In this document: positions 30,513 through 38,387 of the stretch, piece by piece
Layout of the letters: each line of letters opens with the position of its first letter
Position numbering within the stretch: the first letter of the stretch is position 1
Notes under the pieces: model-generated
Databases searched by the model: none
What the model saw: the letters and a program-made list of their open reading frames with translations, nothing else
Told to the model about the DNA's origin: nothing
Assembly: GCA_946187865.1 (NCBI GenBank)
Contig: CAMHST010000018.1
Location: forward strand, 1 to 45,931
Origin: an uncultured Bacteroidales bacterium
GTDB taxonomy: Bacteria > Bacteroidota > Bacteroidia > Bacteroidales > UBA932
DNA length: 45,931 nucleotides
Direction of reading: 5' to 3'
Translations under genes and position numbers: made by a program

Positions 30513-32693
30513 ATGGAGGTTCGTAAAACCAATGGTTCCTACGAGGAGTACGACAAGGAAAAACTGATGAACGGGATTCGCCTTGCCTATGTGCATACCG
30601 GCCAGCCCGTCCCCGAAGACGTGGTTGTGTCCGTGGTGGACAACCTGTTCATTTACGACAAAATGTCCAGCCAGGAAATCCGCCGGCAGGTGGTGGAAAG
30701 CCTCATGTCCATCAACAAGAAGGCGGCCCTGGAGTATATCGAAACCTTCGACCGGGGGATGGACCTGCGCAAGAAGCGGGACTTCATCCGGGACTACATC
30801 AAGGCTTCCAACGCCGCCACCGGTTCCAAGTTCGACTCCAACGCCAACATTACCCACAAGAACATCGTCACCCTGGGCAACGAGCTTTACAAGGAGAACA
30901 ACATCAAGCAGAACCGCTATATCATGCAGGACAAGATCAAGGCCCTGTACGGCAAGGGCCTGGCCCAGCAGTACATCGCCGACCTGGAGTCCCATGTCCT
31001 GTACAAGCACGACGAAAGCGGCACCCCCGGCTATCCTTACTGCGTGGCCATCACCATGTATCCTTTCCTGGAAAGCGGCCTCAAGGAGCTGGGCGGGGTC
31101 TCCATCGCCCCTACGGACCTCAAGAGTTTCTGCGGTGAATTCATCAACCTGGTGTACTCCATCTCTTCCCAGTTCATGGGCGCGGTGGCCACGCCGGAGT
31201 TCCTGATGTACCTGGACTACTTCATCCGCAAAGACTACGGGGACAATTACCTGGAGCGCCTGGACCAGGTGGTGGAGATGAACACCAAGCAGCGGACCCT
31301 CAGGAAGGTCATCGACAACTGCTTCCAGCAGGTGGTCCATTCCATGAACATGCCGGCCGGCAACCGCGGTTACCAGACGGTGTTCTGGAACATCGGCTAT
31401 TTCGACAAGCCCTATTTCGAAGGCGTGTTCGGAGACTTCCGCTTCCCGGACGGGAGCGCCCCCAAGTGGGAAACCCTCTCCTGGCTGCAGAAACACTTCA
31501 TGCAGTGGTTCAATGAGGAGCGCAACCATTACATCCTCACCTTCCCGGTAGAGACGATGGCCCTCCTCACCGACGGCGCAGACGATTACGCAGACAAGGA
31601 GTACGCGGACTTCACCGCCGAGATGTGGGCCAAGGGCCACAGTTTCTTCTGCTACATCTCCAACTCCCCGGACAGCCTGTCCAGCTGCTGCCGCCTGCGC
31701 AATTCCCTCAAGGACTTGGAAGATGACAGCCACAACCACACCACCCACCAGTATTCCATGGGAACGGCCTCGGTGGCCACCGGCTCCAAGAGCGTGATGA
31801 CCATCAACCTCAACCGGCTCATCCAGGATGCCACGCGGCGGTATTTCAAGGTGGAGAAAGGCCAGGCCATCGCCCCGGACATGCCCCTGAAACCCTCCAT
31901 GTACGACAAAGACGTCCTCTATAAGTATATCGCAGAGGCCGTCACCGAGCAGACCGTCCGCGTGCACAAGTACCAGACCGCCTTCAACGAGATTATCAAG
32001 GACTTCCTCAAGGCCGACATGCTGGACGTGTACAGGGCCGGGTTCATCGACATGAAAAAGCAGTACCTCACCGTGGGTGTGAACGGCCTCACGGACGCGG
32101 CGGAATTCCTGGGGCTCAAGATTTCCCCGAACCCCGCCTACAAGGAGTTCGTGAACACCCTGCTGGAAACCATCAACGTGTGCAACCGGAAAGACCGCAC
32201 CAAGGAAACCATGTTCAACACGGAGTTCGTGCCCGGAGAGAACCTGTCCGGCAAAAACTACAAGTGGGACAAGAAGGACGGCTATTTCGTGAGCCCCAAG
32301 CACAACATGTACAGCTCCTACTTCTACAATCCGGAAGACGAGAGCCTGTCCATGATAGACAAGTTCAAACTGCACGGGGAAGACTTTGTGAAGTACCTGG
32401 ACGGCGGCAGCGCCCTGCACATGAACATCGCGGAGCACCTGACCAAAGACCAGTATCGGCAGCTGCTGAATACGGCCGCCCATTACGGGACCAACTACTT
32501 CACCTTCAACTGCCGCAACACCGTCTGCAACGACTGCGGCTACATCTCCAAGGATACCCTGAGCGTCTGCCCCAAGTGCGGCAGCACCAACCTGGACTAC
32601 CTTACCCGGGTCATCGGCTATCTCAAGCGCATCTCTTCCTTCTCGGAAATGCGTCAGGAAGAGGCGGAGCACAGGTTCTACATCGACCGGTAG
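30513..32693 (+). CDS. nrdD: Anaerobic (class III) ribonucleoside-triphosphate reductase
   Basis: A 726-residue glycyl-radical enzyme that makes deoxyribonucleotides without oxygen. An ATP-cone (about residues 2-95) opens the protein (VRKTNGSYEEYDKEKLMNGIRLA), followed by the ten-stranded barrel with SSCCRLRNS carrying an active-site cysteine. Near the C-terminus CNDCGY and CPKCGS form the zinc site, followed by the glycyl-radical loop RVIGYL (G about 702) and the closing EEAEHRFY. The gene is followed by nrdG with a one-base overlap. Confidence 0.97.
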   Translation: MEVRKTNGSYEEYDKEKLMNGIRLAYVHTGQPVPEDVVVSVVDNLFIYDKMSSQEIRRQVVESLMSINKKAALEYIETFDRGMDLRKKRDFIRDYIKASNAATGSKFDSNANITHKNIVTLGNELYKENNIKQNRYIMQDKIKALYGKGLAQQYIADLESHVLYKHDESGTPGYPYCVAITMYPFLESGLKELGGVSIAPTDLKSFCGEFINLVYSISSQFMGAVATPEFLMYLDYFIRKDYGDNYLERLDQVVEMNTKQRTLRKVIDNCFQQVVHSMNMPAGNRGYQTVFWNIGYFDKPYFEGVFGDFRFPDGSAPKWETLSWLQKHFMQWFNEERNHYILTFPVETMALLTDGADDYADKEYADFTAEMWAKGHSFFCYISNSPDSLSSCCRLRNSLKDLEDDSHNHTTHQYSMGTASVATGSKSVMTINLNRLIQDATRRYFKVEKGQAIAPDMPLKPSMYDKDVLYKYIAEAVTEQTVRVHKYQTAFNEIIKDFLKADMLDVYRAGFIDMKKQYLTVGVNGLTDAAEFLGLKISPNPAYKEFVNTLLETINVCNRKDRTKETMFNTEFVPGENLSGKNYKWDKKDGYFVSPKHNMYSSYFYNPEDESLSMIDKFKLHGEDFVKYLDGGSALHMNIAEHLTKDQYRQLLNTAAHYGTNYFTFNCRNTVCNDCGYISKDTLSVCPKCGSTNLDYLTRVIGYLKRISSFSEMRQEEAEHRFYIDR

Positions 32694-33169
32694 TGATCAA
32701 GTACGTCCCGGAAATGACCTCCGTGGTCCTGGAAGAGATTCCGGACCGTGTTTCCCTGGCAGTTGATATCTCCAATTGCCGGGGAAACTGCGTAGGCTGC
32801 CATTCCCCCTTCCTGAAAGAGGACATCGGCGAGGAACTGACCCCGCAGGTGATCGACGCCCTGGTGGCCGACAATTTCGGGGTGAACTGCTTCCTTTTCC
32901 TGGGAGAGGGGAGGGACCCGCAGGCGCTGCTCGCTCTGGCCGCCCATGTGCATGCCCTGGGCCTGGAGGCTGCGCTGTACAGCGGCCGCGAGCAGGTGGA
33001 GGACCCTTTCTGGGAGGCCTTCGACTACATCAAGCTGGGCCCCTACCGCCCGGAGTGCGGCCCGCTGAACAAACCCACCACCAACCAGCGCCTGTACCGC
33101 ATCGCAGGCGGCCGCCGGGAAGACATCACCGCCCGCTTCTGGCACCGCGGCCTGGAGGCGGGCCGATAA
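32693..33169 (+). CDS. nrdG: Anaerobic ribonucleotide reductase activating protein
   Basis: A 158-residue radical SAM activase that installs the glycyl radical in NrdD. The CX3CX2C cluster motif is CRGNCVGC (C29, C33, C36), followed by HSPFLKEDIGEELT. Later segments such as CFLFLGEGRDPQALLALA and YIKLGPYRPECGPLNKPTTNQRLYRI fit the Bacteroidota NrdG type. I chose GTG 32693 (VIKYVPEM), which overlaps the nrdD stop TAG by one base; an ATG at 32714 would cut off conserved residues. The two genes form one operon. Confidence 0.93.
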   Translation: MIKYVPEMTSVVLEEIPDRVSLAVDISNCRGNCVGCHSPFLKEDIGEELTPQVIDALVADNFGVNCFLFLGEGRDPQALLALAAHVHALGLEAALYSGREQVEDPFWEAFDYIKLGPYRPECGPLNKPTTNQRLYRIAGGRREDITARFWHRGLEAGR

Positions 33170-33183
33170 TCTCCCGTTGTCCG

Positions 33184-33250
33184 CCTGCGTGCTCGTGTGC
33201 ATGTGTACGTTTGTGTGCTCGTGCGCTCGTGCGTTCGTGCGCGTGGGCGC
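33184..33250. repeat. Alternating purine-pyrimidine low-complexity tract
   Basis: After nrdG the DNA consists mostly of GTG/CGTGC-type steps, with repeats of GTGCTCGTGCG and a strictly alternating run CGTGTGCATGTGTACGT. Such DNA can adopt left-handed form. No hairpin terminator for nrdG is visible here. Confidence 0.7.
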
Positions 33251-33339
33251 AAGTGGTTGATTATCAGTGGTTTGCTCGTTTCCCTTTCGGCCAAACCACC
33301 TAAAGGAAGTTGCATAGAACGCTATAAATCAAATACTTA

Positions 33340-33469
33340 CTTTCACGGGCGCATAAGCCTTGTAGCGTTTGCCGACTGTCCCTCGCTCAAAAGAGTCGTC
33401 ATCCGTTCCAAGGAACTGGAAAACGAGTATTGGGTTCCGGAAGGGTGCGAGGTGATCAGGGAAGTCTAA
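33340..33469 (+). pseudogene. C-terminal remnant of a BspA-like leucine-rich-repeat protein
   Basis: The frame that ends at 33469 encodes ISLVAFADCPSLKRVVIRS followed by WVPEGCEVIREV. AFxxCxSLKxVxI is the core of the LRR_5/BspA repeat, and a short tail after the last repeat is usual for surface proteins of this kind. The upstream part of the frame is low-complexity DNA, so only the end of a gene is left. Its stop overlaps the end of the convergent gene at 33466. The assignment rests on about 40 residues. Confidence 0.4.
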
Positions 33470-34572
33470 CAGTACTCCCCGTATTCGCAGCCGACGTTCT
33501 CCGCGTGGATGCGGTCAACGAGGTTTCCCTTCAGGTCGAACAGCTGGACGGTTCCCCGGCCGTTGCCGCCGTTCCAGAGGCGGTTGTGCCGCTTGGCGCC
33601 GTCCGGGGCCTCGTAGTTCACCAGAAGCATGTCTTTCTTCTCGCAGGTGATGTCGGTAATCATTTTTCCGGAAAGGGAACGCTGCTCCACGTGCCAGATA
33701 ATCTGGGTGTCCGTCTCCTTGCAGTCAAACTCCGTATGGACCCCCGTCCAGGCCTTGGAGAAGTTGAACTCATAGGGCTTTCCTTCGTACCAGAAGGCCG
33801 ACAGGAGTTTGCGGGGAAGAGCCAGGGGGCCGACTTTCGGCCTGCCTCCACCGATATCGAAGACGCTGTCCGTGAGCTTCTTCCCGCTGATCTCGCTGGT
33901 GAGGTTGTTGGAGGACAGCCATACCCAGGGGCTGGTGAAGTCCTTGCCCCAGTTCTTGTCGGCATAGCCGAAGCAGTCCTCCGGCCGGACCACGTAGCGG
34001 CGGCCGTTCCAGATAACTACGCCTTCAAATGCTGACTTCATGCCTTCGGCGTGCCAGAACATCTCGAAGGCCTCGGCGTGGCGGAACACTTCGTCGGCCC
34101 CGAAGCCTACGTTGAAAGCGGTGACCTTGCGGATCTTGAGGTCCCAGGACATCTCGCCGTCCTGGCACATCCATTCGGGGTGATTTGCCGCGTCTGTCAC
34201 TTTCACGTGACCATGGGTGCGGTCTTCGGTGAGGAAGCAGTCGTCGGCCTCTATGCTGAAGGGAACGTCCCAGCCCACCTGGATGCGGTTCCAGCCCCAG
34301 AAGCGGTGAAGCTGGGCGGCATCCTCGCCCCAGGCGCCGGCCTTGACCATCAGGTAGGATGGCTTCTGCGGCTTCCCGGGTATCTGACCGAAGACGGGTT
34401 CATCGGTGCCCAGCGCAGGATTGCAAAGGAAGAATTCGATGAAAAAGGGCTTGGCTTCTCCTGTTTCGGCATCGTGGGCGGTGAAGGAGTGCCACCACCA
34501 GTCGTAGCCTTTACTGGCCTGTGCGCCGTACAGCTGACAGGCATCGCGGGCGATATCGTGTGTATTGAACAT
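33466..34572 (-). CDS. Tocopherol-cyclase-like / CrtC-like lipocalin-fold protein
   Basis: A 368-residue soluble protein that resembles the tocopherol cyclase-like family (related to the carotenoid hydratase CrtC) found in anaerobic bacteria. Marks are GYDWWWHSFTAHDAETGEAKPFFIEFFLCNP, PSYLMVKAGAWGEDAAQLHRFWGW, MSWDLKIRK near the middle, and NWGKDFTSPWVWLSSNNLTS, with many aromatic residues in beta-strand patterns. No signal peptide is visible. Plants use such folds on tocopherol and bacteria on carotenoids, but this organism shows neither pathway here, so the substrate is unknown. Upstream lies the 52-bp tandem array. Confidence 0.7.
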   Translation of the reverse strand: MFNTHDIARDACQLYGAQASKGYDWWWHSFTAHDAETGEAKPFFIEFFLCNPALGTDEPVFGQIPGKPQKPSYLMVKAGAWGEDAAQLHRFWGWNRIQVGWDVPFSIEADDCFLTEDRTHGHVKVTDAANHPEWMCQDGEMSWDLKIRKVTAFNVGFGADEVFRHAEAFEMFWHAEGMKSAFEGVVIWNGRRYVVRPEDCFGYADKNWGKDFTSPWVWLSSNNLTSEISGKKLTDSVFDIGGGRPKVGPLALPRKLLSAFWYEGKPYEFNFSKAWTGVHTEFDCKETDTQIIWHVEQRSLSGKMITDITCEKKDMLLVNYEAPDGAKRHNRLWNGGNGRGTVQLFDLKGNLVDRIHAENVGCEYGEYC

Positions 34573-34645
34573 GCTTTTCAGTCGTTTGAAGTTCAGGTTT
34601 CTCTTGGACAGGCAAAGTTACTAAAAAAGCCAGAATGTCCAAGCT

Positions 34646-34787
34646 CGGCCACGATTTTGGCCGTTTTTCATGGCCGAACACGCCCCGCAGCCTGGTTCGG
34701 CCACGATTTTGGCCGTTTTTCATGGCCGAACACGCCCCGCAGCCCGGTTCGGCCACGTTTTGGACCGTTTTTTGTGGCGGAACATGT
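34646..34787. repeat. 52-bp tandem repeat array, 2.7 copies
   Basis: Units start at 34646, 34698 and 34750. Units 1 and 2 differ by about one base; unit 3 is partial and more divergent. Each unit has TTTTGGCCGTTTTT and the 8-bp inverted repeat TTCGGCCA/TGGCCGAA, so each can form a hairpin. The array fills the region between two divergent genes. Confidence 0.9.
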
Positions 34788-34855
34788 TTCGATGCCCGGC
34801 GCGGTGCAGCTGCTGGCCGGGTCGATGAAGAAGCAAGGCAAAAAAGATACGCAAG

Positions 34856-35488
34856 ATGAAAGCACTTGTTATCGGCGCGACCGGCGCCGTAGGAAAAGAC
34901 CTCGTGGAGCAGCTGCTTAGGGACGACGCCTTCGAAAGGGTAGAAGTCTTTGTGCGGAGAGAGGTCGGGATCACGTCTCCCAAGCTCGTTCCCCACAGGG
35001 TGGATTTTGACCGGCTGGAAACCTGGGCGAGCCTGCTCACGGGCGATGTCCTTTTCTCCTGCCTGGGCACGACCATCAAAGCTGCGGGCAGCCAGGAGGC
35101 GCAGTGGAAGGTGGACTACACCTATCAGTTCGAGGCCGCCAAAGCCGCCCGGAACAACGGCGTCCGGAAGCTGGTCCTGGTGTCTTCCGTCGGGGCCGAT
35201 GCCAAGTCCAGGATCTTCTACTCCAGGATGAAAGGACAACTGGACGAGGACGTGGCCAAGCTCGGTTTCCCCGGCTGCTTCATCCTCCGGCCGCCGTCCC
35301 TGATCCGCAAAGGCAGCGACCGCTTCGGCGAGAAAGCCGGCGTGGCTATCCTGAAGGCGCTCAATGCCATCGGCCTGATGCGTTCCTGGAAGCCGATGCC
35401 CACGGAAGAGGTAGCATCGGCCATGATCCGGCTCGCAAAGGCCGATCTGAACGGGACTCGAACCTATGACCTGAAAAGCAAATTGTAA
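34856..35488 (+). CDS. NAD(P)-binding oxidoreductase, atypical SDR
   Basis: A 210-residue Rossmann-fold protein. GATGAVG at 7-13 is the nucleotide-binding loop; SCLGTTIKAAGS follows strand 4, and VLVSSVGADAKSRIFYSRMKGQLDE holds the serine and the YxxxK pair. This matches the HTATIP2/YwnB-like atypical short-chain dehydrogenase group, often called NAD-dependent epimerase/dehydratase or NmrA-like. The substrate is unknown. The aldo/keto reductase gene starts three bases after the stop, so the two form an operon. The start lies about 70 bases after the tandem array. Confidence 0.87.
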   Translation: MKALVIGATGAVGKDLVEQLLRDDAFERVEVFVRREVGITSPKLVPHRVDFDRLETWASLLTGDVLFSCLGTTIKAAGSQEAQWKVDYTYQFEAAKAARNNGVRKLVLVSSVGADAKSRIFYSRMKGQLDEDVAKLGFPGCFILRPPSLIRKGSDRFGEKAGVAILKALNAIGLMRSWKPMPTEEVASAMIRLAKADLNGTRTYDLKSKL

Positions 35489-35491
35489 ACT

Positions 35492-36325
35492 ATGGAGACC
35501 ATCACCCTTAATAACGGCATAAAAATGCCTGTTCTTGGATACGGAGTCTATATGGTGGACCCGTCTGTCACCGAACGCTGCGTCCTGGATGCCATCAGCG
35601 TCGGCTACCGTTCTCTGGATACGGCACAGTACTATGAAAATGAGGCCATGGTAGCCTCGGCAGTCCGTAAGTCCGGCATCCCCCGCGACGAGTTTTTCAT
35701 CACCTCCAAGCTCTGCCTGTCCCGGCCTACTTACGAGCAGGCCAAAGAGAATGTGAAAGGCTCTCTCCGGCGCATGAAGATGGATTACCTGGACCTCATG
35801 CTCATTCACTGGCCCATGGGAAACGATTCCGGCATCTGGAGGGCGTTTGAAGACCTGGTGAAGGAAGGGTACCTCCGCAGCATCGGCGTATCCAACTTCT
35901 ATCCCAAGACCTATGCGGATCTGGTGAAAAACGCTTCCGTCATACCGGCCGTCAACCAGATAGAGACCCACGTCTTCTACCAGCAGCGGCCGATGATTCA
36001 GCTAATGGCGGAGCAGGGAACCGCGGTGGAGTCCTGGGGGCCGCTGGCCGAAGGCATGAACGGAATATTCTCCCATCCGGTGCTGACGGAAGTGGGCGCT
36101 GCGCACGGAAAGACCGCCGCGCAGGTCGCACTCCGTTTTCTGATTCAGCAGGGAATCATCGTCATTCCCAAGTCCGTCCACAAGGAGCGGATGATCCAGA
36201 ACATGGACGTCTTTGATTTTTCCCTTACCGAAAACGAGATGGCCGCTGTCCGCACACTGGACACCGGGCATAACCTGGAAGGATGGCCTGCAGATGCCTT
36301 GAAGTACAATCCAAACGAATGGTAA
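35492..36325 (+). CDS. Aldo/keto reductase
   Basis: A 277-residue NADPH-dependent aldo/keto reductase with the full catalytic tetrad: D43 and Y48 in SLDTAQYYENE, K73 in ITSKLCLS and H106 in LMLIHWPMG. SIGVSNFYP, NQIETHVFYQQ, ESWGPLAEG and IVIPKSVHKERMIQN are the other family blocks, the last two binding the cofactor phosphate. It probably belongs to the AKR5-type 2,5-diketogluconate-reductase-like group, but the substrate cannot be read from sequence. It is co-transcribed with the preceding SDR gene, suggesting two linked reductions. Confidence 0.93.
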   Translation: METITLNNGIKMPVLGYGVYMVDPSVTERCVLDAISVGYRSLDTAQYYENEAMVASAVRKSGIPRDEFFITSKLCLSRPTYEQAKENVKGSLRRMKMDYLDLMLIHWPMGNDSGIWRAFEDLVKEGYLRSIGVSNFYPKTYADLVKNASVIPAVNQIETHVFYQQRPMIQLMAEQGTAVESWGPLAEGMNGIFSHPVLTEVGAAHGKTAAQVALRFLIQQGIIVIPKSVHKERMIQNMDVFDFSLTENEMAAVRTLDTGHNLEGWPADALKYNPNEW

Positions 36326-36370
36326 GCCGATGAAACTCTCCAGCCTGAAAGTCGGGCCAGGTGTGCATGT

Positions 36371-36400
36371 TAAAAAGGCGGCCTTCACAGACCGCCTTTC
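36371..36400 (-). terminator. Terminator of the tRNA-Lys pair
   Basis: On the minus strand AAAGGCGG pairs with CCGCCTTT and is followed by TT; it lies just after tRNA-Lys(CTT) and also faces the end of the aldo/keto reductase gene. Confidence 0.75.
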
Positions 36401-36401
36401 G

Positions 36402-36474
<73 letters not shown>

Positions 36475-36510
36475 TGGTATCTCTCTAACTAGGAAAGACT
36501 CGTTTCCTTG

Positions 36511-36583
36511 TGACTCGTTCGGGGCTCGAACCCGAGACCCCAACATTAAAAGTGTTGTGCTCTACCAACTGAGCTAACGAGTC
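36511..36583 (-). tRNA. tRNA-Lys (TTT)
   Basis: Minus strand: acceptor GACTCGT/ACGAGTC with discriminator A, anticodon stem CAACA/TGTTG with loop CTTTTAA (anticodon TTT). The CCA end is not encoded. It precedes tRNA-Lys(CTT) in one transcript, so both lysine codons are served from one operon. Confidence 0.93.
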
Positions 36584-36613
36584 TTCCATTTCCTCGTTTG
36601 GTGAACGGGACTG

Positions 36614-36644
36614 CAAAGGTAGGCATTTTTTGCAAACTTGCAAA
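36614..36644 (-). promoter_or_regulatory. Promoter of the tRNA-Lys operon
   Basis: Minus strand: TTTG (36641-36644), a 19-bp spacer and TACCTTTG (36614-36621), about 30 bases before the first tRNA. Confidence 0.85.
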
Positions 36645-36660
36645 AGTTTTTGCAGTTTTT

Positions 36661-37701
36661 TTATGCCGAAAATTCTTTAATCCTTTGCTCCTGGGAAAGC
36701 CGGCAAATCAAAAGCCTGTCCCGGGATTCCGCAACGATGTAACCTTCAAGCCCTTCCACGACAACGGTCTTTTCCGAGGCGGTATGCACGAAACAATCCT
36801 GGCAGTCGAACAGGCGGACATCCCCGCCCACGACGCTGTTGCCGTCCGGGTCCTGCGGCAGGTGGGTTTTCACCGATCCCCAGCTGCCCAGGTCGCTCCA
36901 GGCAAGATCTTCCGCGATCACATAGATCCGGGGCGACTTTTCCATGACGGCATAGTCGATGGATATTTTCTCGCAGGTGGGGAAAAGCCGCTGCAAATCA
37001 GGCGTTTCCTGTTCTGTGAAGAAGGAGGGGGAGAGCTGGTCCATGATACCGGCAATCTGAGGGGCATAGGCGCGGAGCTCGGAAAGGATGGTGCTCACGT
37101 TCCAGACGAAAATGCCCGCGTTCCAGAAATATTTGCCATCTTCCAAATAGCCGATGGCGGTGTCCAGGTCCGGTTTCTCCCGGAATTCGCTCACCTTGAG
37201 CACCTGCCCGTGGACGGCCTCTGCGGCGTGGATGTATCCGTACCCTGTCTCCGGCCGGGTGGGGGCGATGCCCACCGTGACGATGGCGTCCCGTTTGGCC
37301 GTGAATTCCAGGGCTTTACGGATGGTGTCGGCAAATTCTGCCGTCTTTAAGACCAGGGCGTCGGCCGGGGTGACCACGATATTGGCTTCCGGGTCTTTCT
37401 TCTGGATTTTCCAGGAGGCATAGGCGATGCAGGGGGCGGTGTTCCGCCCTTCCGGCTCTGCCAGGATCTGGTCTTCAGGGATAAATGGCAGCTGTTCATG
37501 CACCAGATGCACATACTTTTCCCCGGTCACCACCCAGAAACGATCCGGAGCGCACAGGGGAGCGAAGCGCTCTGCCGTGAGCTGGATCAGGCTGCGTCCT
37601 ACACCCAGGACATCGATAAACTGCTTGGGCACATCGGGGGTGGAAAGCGGCCAAAGACGGCTGCCCACGCCACCGGCCATAATCACTACATGTGTATTCA
37701 T
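36661..37701 (-). CDS. manC: Mannose-1-phosphate guanylyltransferase
   Basis: A 346-residue nucleotidyltransferase that makes GDP-mannose from mannose-1-phosphate and GTP. The GTP-binding signature is MAGGVGSRLWPLSTPDVPKQF (about 8-28), followed by AEPEGRNTAPCIAYASW, VTPADALV (metal-binding aspartate), GYGYIHAAE, KPDLDTAIGYL, NAGIFVWNVSTIL and SIDYAVMEKS, AWSDLGSWGS. It is the single-domain form, lacking the phosphomannose isomerase half of longer ManC/AlgA. The product would feed glycan or capsule synthesis. It appears to be a single gene, upstream of the tRNA-Lys operon; no clear promoter is seen. Confidence 0.94.
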   Translation of the reverse strand: MNTHVVIMAGGVGSRLWPLSTPDVPKQFIDVLGVGRSLIQLTAERFAPLCAPDRFWVVTGEKYVHLVHEQLPFIPEDQILAEPEGRNTAPCIAYASWKIQKKDPEANIVVTPADALVLKTAEFADTIRKALEFTAKRDAIVTVGIAPTRPETGYGYIHAAEAVHGQVLKVSEFREKPDLDTAIGYLEDGKYFWNAGIFVWNVSTILSELRAYAPQIAGIMDQLSPSFFTEQETPDLQRLFPTCEKISIDYAVMEKSPRIYVIAEDLAWSDLGSWGSVKTHLPQDPDGNSVVGGDVRLFDCQDCFVHTASEKTVVVEGLEGYIVAESRDRLLICRLSQEQRIKEFSA

Positions 37702-37779
37702 AGTTCAATTCTTCTGGCCCGCCCGAGGACGGGGGTACAATTTTAAGCAAAAAAGCCTTCAATTCAAATTTTTATTTTG

Positions 37780-37787
37780 TATTTTTG
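37780..37787 (+). promoter_or_regulatory. -7 element of the DUF937-like gene
   Basis: TATTTTTG on the plus strand, 41 bases before the ATG at 37829; no good -33 element. Confidence 0.45.
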
Positions 37788-37828
37788 TAGGGTATATACC
37801 ACGAATTACCTTTTAACACTATAACATT

Positions 37829-38296
37829 ATGGCATCTATTACCGACCTTATCATGCAGCAGGTGAAAGCATCTGCCGGCAGCGTAAACATCCCCTCCAAT
37901 GTGAAAGACCAGGTTCTTGGCGGTCTTGGAGACTCCATCCTGGGAAGCCTTACCCAAACTGTAGCCAAGCCCGGCGGAGTAGACCTGGTGAAGGGACTCC
38001 TCACCGGAGCCTCGGACGCCTCTTCCAGCCCCATCACCAAGCTGGCGGGCAGCCTGTTCAACAGCAACGTCCTGTCCAAACTGAACCTGGGCGCCCTGGG
38101 TACCACCCTTTCCGGCCTCATCCCCACTATTCTGGGCAACCTGGGCGGCATCCTCAAAGACCGCGACGGCGACGGCGACGTGGACCTGAACGACATCATC
38201 CTCTCCCTCAAGGGCGGCTCCAGCGCCGGCGGCGGCCTTCTTGGCGCAGCGACCAGCATCCTGGGCGGTCTGGGAAGCATTTTCGGCAAGAAATAA
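37829..38296 (+). CDS. DUF937-like protein with one EF-hand/dockerin-type calcium loop
   Basis: A 155-residue protein without signal peptide or cysteine. The first 105 residues are glycine-, serine- and leucine-rich with amphipathic helices (LIMQQVKASAG, VLGGLGDSILGSLTQ, LVKGLLTG, IPTILGNLGGIL), resembling DUF937-type proteins. At 110-127 stands DRDGDGDVDLNDIILSLKGG, which fits one calcium-binding loop of the dockerin/EF-hand type (D, D, D, V, D at the liganding spacing). A second loop is absent. The end is a glycine-rich helix (GLLGAATSILGGLGSIFGKK). Function is unknown; calcium-triggered assembly is a guess. A strong terminator follows. Confidence 0.75.
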   Translation: MASITDLIMQQVKASAGSVNIPSNVKDQVLGGLGDSILGSLTQTVAKPGGVDLVKGLLTGASDASSSPITKLAGSLFNSNVLSKLNLGALGTTLSGLIPTILGNLGGILKDRDGDGDVDLNDIILSLKGGSSAGGGLLGAATSILGGLGSIFGKK

Positions 38297-38321
38297 ACAA
38301 ATTCTTAAAATTTTTTACGAT

Positions 38322-38358
38322 TAGGGTGCACTTCGCGGTGCACCCTACTGTTTTTTTC
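38322..38358 (+). terminator. Strong terminator after the DUF937-like gene
   Basis: The perfect 10-bp stem TAGGGTGCAC (38322-38331) with GTGCACCCTA (38338-38347) is followed by CTGTTTTTTT. Confidence 0.92.
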
Positions 38359-38387
38359 CTTATATTTACGGCTCAAATCTGTTGACA

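Noticed and set aside
30498..32672. A long minus-strand frame across nrdD
   Set aside because: Antisense shadow of nrdD; no recognisable domain.
34646..34787. CRISPR array
   Set aside because: The units are tandem copies with nearly identical centres rather than unique spacers, there are fewer than three full copies, and no cas genes are present.
34635..34859. Short open frame over the 52-bp tandem array
   Set aside because: The frame exists only because the repeat lacks stop codons; the period of 52 is not a multiple of three, so the units are not read in the same frame and no protein repeat results.
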